From a virus, in the IMG/VR virus record IMGVR_UViG_3300013230_000001, positions 1-39,911 of that record: 39,911 bases of DNA; one strand, given 5' to 3'. Shown piece by piece: positions 31,301 to 38,770 of the stretch (its first letter is position 1; every line of letters starts with the position of its first letter). Both the position numbers and the translations under genes were made by a program. Under the pieces are notes generated by a model. It was not told the DNA's origin. It ran no database searches and saw only the letters and a program-made list of their open reading frames with translations.

Positions 31301-34300
31301 TGGACAGCGTTTTGCTTATCAATAGCATTCTGGACAGTAAGATATAGCGAGAATTCGTTATTCTTAGTGTAAGTTGCTGGGCGACCAACATAGTATGGTC
31401 TATCAATCTCCAGTCTATTACCATTTGTCCTAGTTGGCAGAGTATCTAGAGCAGCACCAACTGCTTCACCATTGACTAGATTCTCTTCTAGTGGATAGAA
31501 GAAGACTTGCTGGATTTGGACACCATTGATAGCGGTATCGAAGACGTGATTTGTGGTAGTCTCAAATACTCTGGAGCTAACTAGTGAGCAAGTATAACGA
31601 TGTAGGTCATAATTGACATCAGTTAGATACTGATGAGCCTCAATCTTAATGTCTGGACTGATGCTAGTTGTCTCAGAAGAGTAGATGTAATTACCCGCAG
31701 TAGCATTCTCAATGCTAGTTGCAAGCATAAATGTCTGAGAATCATTAAACTGTGCCGTTGCACCACCAGCAGAGTAGTCTTCTGGTTGAGTGATTTTGCC
31801 AGGAGCAATGACATAATACTTAGTATTAGTGTCAAATCCTTTGGGTAGTCTGATGAGACGCTTATCTACACTATCATTTGCAGCAACTGGGACCAGTCTG
31901 ATTGGTGTGCCAGTTTCCATATTGTGTGGATTGCTACCACCAACACGGAATAGAGTTGCTCTAGTTGCAAAATCAGAAGTATTGACTAGTTGAGAAACTA
32001 GAGGCTCTGCGTCTACACCATTACGGATGATGCTGTCAATGACACGCATCTTCTCGATGATGGCATCTTTAGTGCTTGCACACTTGTTACTACCAGTATC
32101 AACAGTGATGCTATCATCTCTCTGTGGAGTATATCTAACAACATACTCATCACTACCACTGTTTCTAGGAGGTAGGGGACCAGTATTTTCTAGAGCATCG
32201 ATAAGAATATCAAACTCGGTGGAGATTGTATATGCAACATCTGCACAACGTGGGACACCAGCAGTAGATGTATCAATGGTATTGTCTAGTTGATAATCTA
32301 GAGTATTGCTTGGATCTTTAGTGTATAATGGGTCATTATCTGTGCCATCACCAGTCCTCCAATTACGCATTGCGAGGATAGCGAGGTCTCTAACCTTCTT
32401 GTATGCATATACGCTGATGTTTAGCTCACCAACTAGAGACTCAGCACCAGCATTGTAGTTGACTGCTGGAAGTGGAAGAGCAGAGTTATTAAGTTTATCG
32501 ATAAGAATGCCAAAGAGAGTGTCAATAGCATTTCTTACATCTAAACAAGCATTAGGATTGTCATTTGGAATATTTGGACCAGGGACACCTATTTGAGCAG
32601 GACCATCAGAAATATCAAAGTCTCTGACATTGAGTTGATTAGTTACTGCCTTGAAGCATAACTGTCTAGCTTCTTCAAATGCAACGACAGACTGTGCCAA
32701 TTCACCAGCAAGACCGTTATTGATGAGCGTATTGCCAGTGCTATCAAAATAAGATAGAGTCGATTGAATAATATTATAGTTACCACCTAGAGCAAGGTCT
32801 TCTGCGATTGCATCAACAACAATGCCGATGTCACGCTTACACTTCTCTTGGAATGCAGGTGCGCTTCCGTAGTTAATCTCTGGGAGTGCGGGATTAGTTG
32901 CTGTGCCAGTAACCATGTCACCCTGGCGAATTCTACCAAAAATAATCTCAGATAGAGTGTCTAGGGTTGCTTGGACATTTGAGCAAGACTGAGTGTCTTG
33001 ATTATTTGTAGTGACACCAGGCTGACCGAATACACTGATACCAGACCCAGCATTGCCAGGTTGTGGGTCACCAGTGAGAGTCAAGTCCTTAACAAACAAC
33101 TGGTTGGTAATAGCAAGTTTCATTGCTGCTACCGCTGCAGTATATGCAGTGATAGAAGGACCTTCTTCACCTTGTAAACCACCCGTAATCCATGCTACTT
33201 CACTGGTAGATACAGTGACAGTAATATCATCAGCAATGATGACACCACCAATAGAATCACCAGGAATGGTAACCAAGTCTCCATTTGCGTAACCATAACC
33301 ACCTTCTACAATCGTAACACTATCAACAACACCAGCAGAATCTCTGGTTACTTTAAATGTTGCACCAGCACCATTACCAGTAGTAGTGGTATCAATACCA
33401 TTGTAAATTCTATCTGCTCTATTTAAAAGTGTAGTGCCTGCTGTGTTGGTGAAGGTAAGAATCTTTCCATTGACATTATCACCAACAAAATATTGTCTGA
33501 TAAAATCAATAGAGTAAGAATTACCTAAAGTGGTAAGGTCTGTTGAAAGAGCGTCAACAAAATATCCAATGTCACGCTTACACTTGGTTTCACCATTTGT
33601 AATGATGCTGCCAACTGATTCACCAGGCAATGCACTTGTATTACCTGCTGCAATTACAGTAGTTACAATACTAGTTAGAGAATCAATTGTATTTTTAACT
33701 GTAGTGCAAGAGCCAGGACTTGTATTGTCTCCTGTTGCAGGGTCTGGAGTAATAGTTAAATCTTTGACTGTAAGTTGGTTAGTAACCGCTTCCTTCATCA
33801 AATCACGAGCTTTATTAAATGCTGTGATTGTCTCCGCTTCTTCACCAGTCAAAGACCCTGCACCAGGACCATTGAAATACTCTTGTGTGAAGAATCTTGT
33901 ATATCTATTACCACCTTGGAATACATCCAATGCAATAGAATCAATGAAAATACCGATATCTCTGATGCAAGATGCAGCATCAGGATTCACAAAACCAGGG
34001 TGCTGAATGGCAATTTCATCATATGCACCTTGGACAATTTCTGTCTTATTTTGTCTAATTAAACGATAACCATCCGCAAATCTAGACCCACCATCAGTTT
34101 GATTGTCATCAGGGAAATAGAAGTCTGGGTGCTCAACTGCAACTTCTGCCGTAGCAAAGTCTTGAATGTGCTGTTTGTTTTGTTGGATTAGACGATATGC
34201 ATCCTTATAACGTGAATATACGTTAGTTTGTGCATCTCCACCATTAGTGAAATCATTTCCACCATAGTAGAAGTCAGGGAATTCGATAGCAAGTTTTGCT

Positions 34301-37191
34301 GCTGCTTTGTCAATAATCTCTCTTCTATTGGAGAGAATTAGATTCTTAGCATCGAAGTAACGTGATGCTGCACCAACATAAGAAGTTGCTGCATCAACGA
34401 TACCAGCATTACCAAATGTCCTGAGGTCAGTAACAACACCATCGAGAATTAGACCGATGTCACGCTTACACTTAGTCTCATCGGGGACATTGGTTGAAGG
34501 GTCCCACTGCTTAGCAAGGATAAGTGCCTCTTCAGCAATGAAGTCTTTATTAAGAGTGATGAGTGTGCCAGCATCAAATGCTCTACCTGAAGAGCTAGCA
34601 AACTTGGGTTGATTTAACTCAAACTCTAAAGTAATGCCACCTGCTGTTGGACCAGTTGCCTGAATTGTAGCAGTAGCGTTGATAGTATCGGTATCGTTAG
34701 CATTGCCCAATCTAAACTGGGTGGTGCTAACAATTTCCTTAATATATGTCCCTGCTGGAATTGGATTTGATTGTCCTTGAGCAGGAGTTGCCGTGACAGA
34801 CATTCCTTCTACAAGACCAATTGTAGTAATAGTAGAAGAAACTGTGACTAAATCACTCTGATTGACCGTGCTACAATTCTCGATACGGAATTCCCAGTTA
34901 CGCATTGCAGCAACTGCGAGACTTCTAGCATAAGAGAATGCGTCTAGAGTTTCTTCTCTTTCGCCATCAATGAAGTCTAGTTGATTACCAGTGTAATATG
35001 CTTGACCTGCTTGGACGCTATTGACATTACCACCAACACGAAGGTCATTAGCAACTGCCTCTAGAATATATCCAACGTCACGACGGCATTTACCAATAGT
35101 AAGACCTTCTTTTGTGAGTAGATAAGGGAATTTACGAGTAATGTAACCATAGACTTCAGATGCAATAAAATCTCTGTTGAGGTCGATTAGATTTGCTGCA
35201 TCCTGGTCGTTATTAGAGACAACAGCATTGTTTGAAGTTGGCGATAGGATAGAGAGAGCAACATCATACTTTCTATAACCAGCAGGTGACAACTCAGCTT
35301 CACGAATAGACCCAGTAAATCCAGTAGCTGGGTCAAGTTTTACATAGATTTTATCATGAGATTGAGCACCAATTCTATAACCATTAACGGTTGTTGCTGG
35401 TTTCTGTAGTGGGTCATTCGCTTCATCATTAGCAAGATATAGTCTAATGATATTATAATTTGGATTACTAGTATCTAATGTACTGCTACCTCTAATCTTA
35501 ACTTGGTCAAAGGTAAAGTATTGATACTTAGTAGTAGAAGTGGTAACTTTCTTGGGTGGGACAATGTGTGAGATGTAACCACCTTGGTCCTGCGAGAATG
35601 CATATCCCTTGTAACCAATAGCATGTAGAGAGGTGTTACCGAAGTTGGAGTTAGAGTTGGTGATTGACATGTCACCACCTGATTCCATCAGGAAGTGGTC
35701 AGCAAAACCAACAGCGAAGATAGAAACGTTTTGGATAAACGCATCATTAGATGCCTTAACGTGGAAGTTTCTCCATTCATCTTTCCAATATGCATCACCC
35801 TTGGTGTGATATGGAGTAGTTGCAAATGCGTCAGTTAGAGGTGCCTGATTCCAAGTGTTAGAGAATTCATCATAACGGATAAACGCACGGTCGTCTCTCT
35901 GCAACGAAACACCCGTATACTGTGCGATAACCATCGACTTGAAACCAGTCGCCTTGCTACCATCAGCGTGGATACCACAAATACCCCAGGTGGAGCGAAT
36001 AGAGACGTTAAAAACATATGGTGATGCAGATTCTACAGAGTCAATTTCTGCCTGTGTAGATGCGTTGGTATCAAGGTCTGGTGGTGTAATTGGTTGACCA
36101 ACTTTATCACCCAAACCAACACCAGCAGCATTCTTGCCGATAACACGATAAGTAAATTCTTTGGGGTCAGTAATACTGATTGACCTAACAGAGAATACGC
36201 CTGTTAGAGGATCATTAGAAAGAGGAATGGGCTCGGTTGCCCCTGCTGGTAGCGTGGAGCGAAGACTAGCCACGGCAACCGCTTGTCCGACATAGTATCC
36301 ATGGTTTGTCTTCGTCTTGACAGTAACATCTAATGCTGAAGTGCCAGCAACATCATTGACTTCAATAGAATCAATACGAATAGCGTCCTGGAGAGGACCA
36401 ACAATTCTGTTTTCCTGTGGTCTCTGCTCGAATTCACCTGGGTCGTCAATCGTAGGTTGGAATTGTGAGAATGCGCGAGCAATTTTTCTATAAAGTAGAC
36501 CTAGGTCATCAGTGCTTGCATACTCAAAGTTACAAATCTTGTGGTGAGAATAATAAGGAATTGTGGTAAGAGTGTTTCCTGGTTGGTAGTAAACCTTACC
36601 AATATTCTCTTGAGTGTCAAATAGGGGAGAGTTAGGCTCAACGTCACCGTCTAGAATAGTAAACTGCCAGAAATAGCATCCACCAGTAACATTGAAGAGT
36701 GTTGTTCTGGGAACGTCAGAATCAGCAGGGTCAGGTACGTATAAAGGGTGAAGGCGAGTCCTACGAAGGTCCATACCCACCAAAGAGGTGCCTCTGGGAA
36801 TAGTGGCACCGCCAGACAGAGGATTAAACTTGTACAGAATGTTATCAGGATTGCTGAGGTCAACAATAGACTCATCTTCCCATTCTCCAGTCGCCTGATT
36901 ATAAGCAAAAGGGTTGATTTCTTCAGGATTTTCAATGCCAGGTCTGTTATCAATATAGTGATTACCAGGCGACAGCATGATAGTAAACTGGTCAAATCTG
37001 TCGTTTTCCTGACCAGGAACATACGAATATCTGCCTACTTCTAGGAATGCTCTCTGAATTGTTAAAAAGGGTCTCGTAGGAGAGTTACCTCTATTATCTA
37101 ATGCATCAGATGCATTAAAGTCGTCAGGTGAAACATATAAGTATCTACCAGTTTTACTGGAAATTAGATTCTCTAACTTAGTTAATGGCAT
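25345..37191 (-). CDS. Giant fibre-like virion structural protein
   Basis: A 3948-residue protein filling 11.8 kb. The N-terminus (MPLTKLENLISSKTGRYLYVSP) and the following IPRGTSLVGMDLRRTRLHP, FNVTGGCYFWQFTI and HAIGYKGYAF look like a right-handed beta-helix as in tailspikes. The middle (about 640-1640) contains repeated modules with C-(K/R)-RD-(I/V)-G and a triple A-(I/V)-x-(F/H)P-x-F repeat. The remainder is beta-rich with many Asn, Thr and Gly, and ends NGIPDAFQGWWLMEI. Proteins of this size and style are found in T4-like cyanophages as virion fibre or baseplate-associated proteins. It follows a perfect late promoter. Exact location in the tail is inferred. Confidence 0.8.
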   Translation of the reverse strand: MPLTKLENLISSKTGRYLYVSPDDFNASDALDNRGNSPTRPFLTIQRAFLEVGRYSYVPGQENDRFDQFTIMLSPGNHYIDNRPGIENPEEINPFAYNQATGEWEDESIVDLSNPDNILYKFNPLSGGATIPRGTSLVGMDLRRTRLHPLYVPDPADSDVPRTTLFNVTGGCYFWQFTILDGDVEPNSPLFDTQENIGKVYYQPGNTLTTIPYYSHHKICNFEYASTDDLGLLYRKIARAFSQFQPTIDDPGEFEQRPQENRIVGPLQDAIRIDSIEVNDVAGTSALDVTVKTKTNHGYYVGQAVAVASLRSTLPAGATEPIPLSNDPLTGVFSVRSISITDPKEFTYRVIGKNAAGVGLGDKVGQPITPPDLDTNASTQAEIDSVESASPYVFNVSIRSTWGICGIHADGSKATGFKSMVIAQYTGVSLQRDDRAFIRYDEFSNTWNQAPLTDAFATTPYHTKGDAYWKDEWRNFHVKASNDAFIQNVSIFAVGFADHFLMESGGDMSITNSNSNFGNTSLHAIGYKGYAFSQDQGGYISHIVPPKKVTTSTTKYQYFTFDQVKIRGSSTLDTSNPNYNIIRLYLANDEANDPLQKPATTVNGYRIGAQSHDKIYVKLDPATGFTGSIREAELSPAGYRKYDVALSILSPTSNNAVVSNNDQDAANLIDLNRDFIASEVYGYITRKFPYLLTKEGLTIGKCRRDVGYILEAVANDLRVGGNVNSVQAGQAYYTGNQLDFIDGEREETLDAFSYARSLAVAAMRNWEFRIENCSTVNQSDLVTVSSTITTIGLVEGMSVTATPAQGQSNPIPAGTYIKEIVSTTQFRLGNANDTDTINATATIQATGPTAGGITLEFELNQPKFASSSGRAFDAGTLITLNKDFIAEEALILAKQWDPSTNVPDETKCKRDIGLILDGVVTDLRTFGNAGIVDAATSYVGAASRYFDAKNLILSNRREIIDKAAAKLAIEFPDFYYGGNDFTNGGDAQTNVYSRYKDAYRLIQQNKQHIQDFATAEVAVEHPDFYFPDDNQTDGGSRFADGYRLIRQNKTEIVQGAYDEIAIQHPGFVNPDAASCIRDIGIFIDSIALDVFQGGNRYTRFFTQEYFNGPGAGSLTGEEAETITAFNKARDLMKEAVTNQLTVKDLTITPDPATGDNTSPGSCTTVKNTIDSLTSIVTTVIAAGNTSALPGESVGSIITNGETKCKRDIGYFVDALSTDLTTLGNSYSIDFIRQYFVGDNVNGKILTFTNTAGTTLLNRADRIYNGIDTTTTGNGAGATFKVTRDSAGVVDSVTIVEGGYGYANGDLVTIPGDSIGGVIIADDITVTVSTSEVAWITGGLQGEEGPSITAYTAAVAAMKLAITNQLFVKDLTLTGDPQPGNAGSGISVFGQPGVTTNNQDTQSCSNVQATLDTLSEIIFGRIRQGDMVTGTATNPALPEINYGSAPAFQEKCKRDIGIVVDAIAEDLALGGNYNIIQSTLSYFDSTGNTLINNGLAGELAQSVVAFEEARQLCFKAVTNQLNVRDFDISDGPAQIGVPGPNIPNDNPNACLDVRNAIDTLFGILIDKLNNSALPLPAVNYNAGAESLVGELNISVYAYKKVRDLAILAMRNWRTGDGTDNDPLYTKDPSNTLDYQLDNTIDTSTAGVPRCADVAYTISTEFDILIDALENTGPLPPRNSGSDEYVVRYTPQRDDSITVDTGSNKCASTKDAIIEKMRVIDSIIRNGVDAEPLVSQLVNTSDFATRATLFRVGGSNPHNMETGTPIRLVPVAANDSVDKRLIRLPKGFDTNTKYYVIAPGKITQPEDYSAGGATAQFNDSQTFMLATSIENATAGNYIYSSETTSISPDIKIEAHQYLTDVNYDLHRYTCSLVSSRVFETTTNHVFDTAINGVQIQQVFFYPLEENLVNGEAVGAALDTLPTRTNGNRLEIDRPYYVGRPATYTKNNEFSLYLTVQNAIDKQNAVQFNFPSGGDFHVFATRKRSPLGYDAAQQCWYLKSLQSGNEIYERITMTDASRGSLYVNKPPRTPDAFFYRADDSREKEDKSYKLRYVIPNYRDDVRDPLEGFAIRIRTDEKRKLLPQKLLLKPVATGVQKDATFFEEGPSPRERLGISNAFSEYDPYNPIFAKRIEGTKTESNVSFTIQSARINVDGYLEMTVFDHGLDLESLKGERFVTVKVGQPQGGNGDFIEGSTVTWYGDYTGSATVHAWFGNENVEGGLEEFNYLILKGVQGELDFADNKQTFIRQTIAGQPDVTAEVLDRPNFGKEDKENFLYGVEASNVYCITPGDVITDDAARQYRVISVEDVSDLTETYYIYSIEEIQRRIPRQQDGVYYLTVVRGDISPLPLGSGVGQNFRNFKFSQPVSRLYPLTYKNDPLLFQYDGSDEQGGNQDATILDPPAASCAADNYVHGLVSINDAKNSATKEAILDFISNPGSGEYTFASPSTEIKAQSGAAAPGAEERLIPIAGDSGFPLEQKLYVELRRPSIARAGNHTFEYLGFGPGNYSTGFPVRQTVILTDVQDYYAQSKREDAGIVFYTGINSNGELYIGNRKINAITGEEEFLDALILEEDDSEDGEFGSLVTVFEDPVTFENIITLNAPPNLTNFFNSPVIVNVDPEFEAKMTPPSLRIVSRPGDRQGVLPGDDDPLLDTTRGGDIIIDKNRVRAAIFDLNSRGTQRYTVRTGVDNMAPNQDTTGTKARFNSAQTISFGSAVPLSGDILFKGGEVGSTGSLGWIYANSYVPYTLTATAGNESSIDITGIEFFPNLNVIKLYFQVGKVNFSESNPGASLGITLNSQIRITGAIDTLATINGVHTVYNNAAEGYEYLESNGYVFLITERASETVLTGNGPYLFSVNSTITQPTIEISLGQSQWKEVGLLGGEALRTETAVYGDYKLGINTVARAVSTDYLDGFVSTATYPRANLDVVGNTFISGRKQTTLSDGSGGTPVASRHAFIVGGASDNPDATAEFRVATTTLSQDGRAEGATADIDNGRVGINVTDAALDKNLVVSGDARITGDFTFETDIDVDGGDIRSTAATFNIANQSTTTSLNLTGYAVNVAIADLATADQTIDIGTAVTGTSTLNIHTDAINSTVNVGTVENTGAGNISRITLGGAFANKQASIFNVKNYQTIVDGTLTINGGEINTTSSDDEFTLFPSGITKLNIGLSVGELTLGGVAGETQIRNGIRVQGSAFFESDMTQNGGLKNTNLGIDRNVFGTIRIATIRRLNNVATVITTAAHGLTTGDTAEIDSSVDSFNTVNAVTVTVLDATTFSYSSTGSDFGPAAATGTVITGVGLNQSTGSLANLNIDFFSVVDDFSGVVNVTTVTANKIIVDTDGHFFNTNEGVQFIDTGNLTGVNTTSTYYIESRDALGFVLKDVNDNTITVALQQGSTDAGTARMIIAETTVDTVGGQPWGDDSYKNQILNGVQTYLLPISNPSGIGINELYLVGTEIVSTVNFPTTYVPDSPVPYTVEVVRGQRGTGQSAQADGQKIVRLIEQQNASYIFPNPITANGTTINVAEFSAAIKAGDLFRLNKTDLDTGGEYAKVTVINPADAQSFTINNGDFGSTVLPKDPLEVFKTISTTGNTQISGDVVIGYDITKPFINAENDQNLADAYGKNSSEATDATIETSGGGNLTVHNSIELSGNTSTSTPSKQYFVITNGTLPKFYVESASGDTSLYNGADLKIFKDSFFATGSFDKGRTNSATNIALEVLGASGNTKIAGTLRTGNDLAVGTLANPANAESGTNAHTSRFTVDAQTGDTYVGRYLEVNGVSSASPSDATEVVQINNLGVNGAKPFTFRQNASIEAFGHENFYNANGGRKTIFVSTQGNTDASAVALEPNLQYLVIPSSTLVLRLPSNAITGDTIRIVDCGGALNFANNLVVRAPSSVKVQGSDTGSNLGGVSNYPGGELVVNTPNAAFGLIYVGDQDLDGNGIPDAFQGWWLMEI
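32826..35097 (-). repeat. Five copies of a C-x-RD-(I/V)-G module in the giant fibre
   Basis: Copies of (K/S)C-x-RD(I/V)G-x-(I/F/V)-(L/I/V)(D/E)-x-(L/V/I)A-x-D(L/V) fall near residues 700, 909, 1075, 1205 and 1452. Most are followed by GGN or LGN and, about 40-60 residues on, by a G-E-x(3)-(S/T)-x-x-A(F/Y) helix and (R/T)NQL-x-V(K/R)D. Three copies share the DNA string tgtcacgcttacactt (plus strand), indicating recent duplication or conversion. Between copies 2 and 3 lies a triple repeat of about 45 residues (R(Y/F)-x-D-x-YRLI-x-QNK...HP-x-F). Confidence 0.7.
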
Positions 37192-37236
37192 AGTCTTCAG
37201 GGACCCCTAAATGGCACAAAGAATTCTTTCTCAACT

Positions 37237-37244
37237 TATTTATA
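37237..37244 (-). promoter_or_regulatory. T4-type late promoter TATAAATA
   Basis: A perfect TATAAATA on the minus strand, 45 bases before the ATG of the giant fibre gene and 3 bases after the U-tract of the strong terminator. In T4-like phages this sequence is recognised by gp55/gp33-modified RNA polymerase. It probably drives the structural block down to about 16 kb. Confidence 0.8.
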
Positions 37245-37246
37245 AG

Positions 37247-37276
37247 AAAAAACCCCAGGGGTAACCTGGGGTTTTT
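37247..37276 (-). terminator. Strong, possibly bidirectional intrinsic terminator
   Basis: A 12-bp perfect stem AAAAACCCCAGG/CCTGGGGTTTTT with a five-base loop, followed by a T-tract on the minus strand; the other strand also ends in TTTTT. It lies just after tRNA-Thr and closes the operon that starts at the tandem promoters near 38.75 kb. Confidence 0.9.
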
Positions 37277-37295
37277 ATCACTTCCTTCACACGGA

Positions 37296-37369
37296 AGCCA
37301 CATGTCGGACTTGAACCGACGACCTACGGTTTACAAAACCGTTGCTCTATCCAGCTGAGCTAAAGTGGC
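37296..37369 (-). tRNA. tRNA-Thr(UGU)
   Basis: A 74-base cloverleaf. Acceptor GCCACTT/ATGTGGC with one T-T mismatch at pair 6-67, D-arm GCTC/GAGC, anticodon stem ACGGT/ACCGT with loop TTTGTAA (anticodon TGT), T-arm GTCGG/CCGAC with loop TTCAAGT. CCA is not encoded. Its 5' end overlaps the last codons of the upstream oxygenase gene by ten bases. It is the last product of the early operon and sits directly before the terminator. Confidence 0.93.
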
Positions 37370-37911
37370 ATAAAATTTAGATTAACAGATAATGTTTTCC
37401 TAGTAATATCACTGTTATGTGGTGAAACACCATGAAGCATATTACCAGGAAAAAACATTACATGTCCAGCAGAAACTTTTGGATACCAATGGTCATCAGA
37501 AATTTGTGGAAAAATATCAAACCAAACAGGATTGAGATTGTTACTATGCCTATTAAAAAAGAAAAAATCAGAAAAATTTTCTCCTTCATTCAAGAAAAAT
37601 ACACATGCTAAATGATTTTCAACATGGTCATGGACTTCTTGATAGTATCCACGCTCATACAAATTAATCCAAGGGTCAAATAACCTAAAATTAAATTTAG
37701 TCTTAAACTCTTTACAAAATAAATCTGTAGATGGTTTCAGAAGATGTGCAGTATCATCACGATTTAATGGAATTCTGTCTACTTTACATAGATTGCCCCA
37801 ATTAAATTTAGAATTATCAATTACGGTTTGCTTATCCACGAAATTCATAATTTCATCAAAATTGGGTATTTCGTATACCCAATACATATCAGAATTAAAA
37901 ATATTAATCAT
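37360..37911 (-). CDS. 2OG-Fe(II) oxygenase-like protein
   Basis: A 183-residue protein from ATG 37911; a TTG one codon upstream is less likely. RGYYQEVHDHVENHLACVFFLNEG (about 87-110) places an H-D-H where TIGR02466-like proteins carry H-x-H; HVMFFPGNMLHGVSPH gives the distal His (H160) and DITRKTLSVNLNF the Arg (R171). Strongly AT-rich compared with neighbours, suggesting recent gain. Its stop codon TAG lies inside the 5' end of tRNA-Thr, so message and tRNA must be separated by processing. Confidence 0.75.
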   Translation of the reverse strand: MINIFNSDMYWVYEIPNFDEIMNFVDKQTVIDNSKFNWGNLCKVDRIPLNRDDTAHLLKPSTDLFCKEFKTKFNFRLFDPWINLYERGYYQEVHDHVENHLACVFFLNEGENFSDFFFFNRHSNNLNPVWFDIFPQISDDHWYPKVSAGHVMFFPGNMLHGVSPHNSDITRKTLSVNLNFMPL

Positions 37912-38170
37912 CAACAGGTAGTAAGGCGGGGTTATCTACTTCTATATCAAACATTAGTGGATGGCACTCCTCCATAATAAGGTAGTTGCACACTTGATAC
38001 AATTCATCGTCATCGAAATCTCGATATTGCAATGCTTCTGCTTGTATCTCTGGATGGTCTTGTATAACTTTTGGTAATTCGTCAAAAGTATATGGCAGAC
38101 CTTGGACGAAATACATTCTAACTACTTGACCCAAGTAGAAAACGTAGGCTTGTGATAGTGTGTATTTCAT
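37904..38170 (-). CDS. Hypothetical protein
   Basis: An 88-residue acidic protein (MKYTLSQAYVFYLGQVVRMYFVQG at its N-terminus, DNPALLPVDD at its end), predicted helical with a hydrophobic first helix that is too polar to be a sure membrane anchor. Unrecognised. It overlaps the downstream oxygenase start by 8 bases and follows the hairpin at 38175-38203. Confidence 0.6.
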   Translation of the reverse strand: MKYTLSQAYVFYLGQVVRMYFVQGLPYTFDELPKVIQDHPEIQAEALQYRDFDDDELYQVCNYLIMEECHPLMFDIEVDNPALLPVDD

Positions 38171-38174
38171 AACA

Positions 38175-38203
38175 TTTCCACTAACGTTATTATTTAGTGG
38201 AAA
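38175..38203 (-). promoter_or_regulatory. Inverted repeat after tRNA-Leu with late-promoter-like core
   Basis: A perfect 10-bp inverted repeat TTTCCACTAA/TTAGTGGAAA (38175-38184 with 38194-38203, nine-base loop) begins two bases after the tRNA-Leu 3' end and ends five bases before the 88-residue gene. The minus strand reads CTAAATA (38191-38197) across arm and loop. No U-tract follows. Candidates: tRNA 3'-processing signal, protein-binding site, or late promoter for the two genes downstream. Confidence 0.5.
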
Positions 38204-38204
38204 A

Positions 38205-38288
38205 TAGGGCGAGAGAGACTTGAACTCTCACGACTGTACAGTCAACAGATTTTAAGTCTGGTGCGTCTACCGATTCCGCCACCGCCCC
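38205..38288 (-). tRNA. tRNA-Leu(UAA)
   Basis: An 84-base tRNA with the long variable arm of class II. Acceptor GGGGCGG/TCGCCCT (G-T at both ends), discriminator A, anticodon loop CTTAAAA (anticodon TAA), variable arm TGACTGTACAGTCG, T-arm GAGAG/CTCTC with loop TTCAAGT. It starts two bases after the stop of the 60-residue gene, so it is co-transcribed from the tandem early promoters. Confidence 0.95.
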
Positions 38289-38289
38289 A

Positions 38290-38472
38290 TTATCTGACGA
38301 TTACTTTGTCAGATTCGAGCATTTTCTTACATTGCTCGACTAACTCTATCAATTCGTTGATTGTAGAGCATTTGAAGGTAATTACGGAAGAATCCTCTCC
38401 TCTCACGATTACCTTCTTATTATACAGGTCTACTGTAATAATGTCAAGCAGTTTGGCGGTTTTATCAAGCAT
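38290..38472 (-). CDS. Small hypothetical protein
   Basis: A 60-residue protein with strand-strand-helix layout: IITVDLYNKKVIVRG, SVITFKCSTINELIELVEQCKKML. Unrecognised. Its stop abuts tRNA-Leu, and it overlaps the upstream gene's end by 8 bases. Confidence 0.65.
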   Translation of the reverse strand: MLDKTAKLLDIITVDLYNKKVIVRGEDSSVITFKCSTINELIELVEQCKKMLESDKVIVR

Positions 38473-38692
38473 CGCTCAGGCGGGGCATAAACAGATAACC
38501 AAGGTCATCACCTTCTTGGGCAGCACCCCACTCATGGAATTCCTGGCAAATGGACAGGATGTCGCGCCAAGACTCAGTTCCCTCAAGTTGCTTCATGCGT
38601 GCTTCCATCGTATCAAGGATGGGGTCAATAACCGACTCTACGTCGCGTGACTCCACTTCGTTGATTTGACCGTCTTGTCCGTAGTCGAGCAT
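38465..38692 (-). CDS. Small acidic hypothetical protein
   Basis: A 75-residue protein from ATG 38692 (MLDYGQDGQ), preceded by GGAAAG as ribosome-binding site. The ATG at 38716 is rejected because it lies at the -10 box of the proximal promoter. Helical and acidic (ESVIDPILDTMEARMKQLEG, WRDILSICQEFHEWG). First gene of the early tRNA operon; a host-takeover role is possible but not shown. Confidence 0.65.
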   Translation of the reverse strand: MLDYGQDGQINEVESRDVESVIDPILDTMEARMKQLEGTESWRDILSICQEFHEWGAAQEGDDLGYLFMPRLSDA

Positions 38693-38716
38693 AGTGCTTT
38701 CCGTTTGTGTCTTCAT

Positions 38717-38745
38717 ATTGTAGCAGAGTCTCTAGAGGCTGTCAA
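38717..38745 (-). promoter_or_regulatory. Sigma70-type early promoter, proximal of tandem pair
   Basis: Minus strand: TTGACA (38740-38745), 17 bases, TACAAT (38717-38722), 25 bases before ATG 38692. One base from consensus in the -10. Lies 54 bases downstream of the distal promoter. Confidence 0.88.
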
Positions 38746-38770
38746 CCCCCCTTCAACCGAGCACATCGTT

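Noticed and set aside
32826-35097. CRISPR-like array in the repeat region of the giant gene
   Set aside because: Repeats are few, irregularly spaced by hundreds of bases and explained by protein module duplication.
25345-37191. Many 60-158-residue ORFs inside the giant fibre region
   Set aside because: All are alternative frames of one 3948-codon ORF and lack independent starts, domains or spacing.
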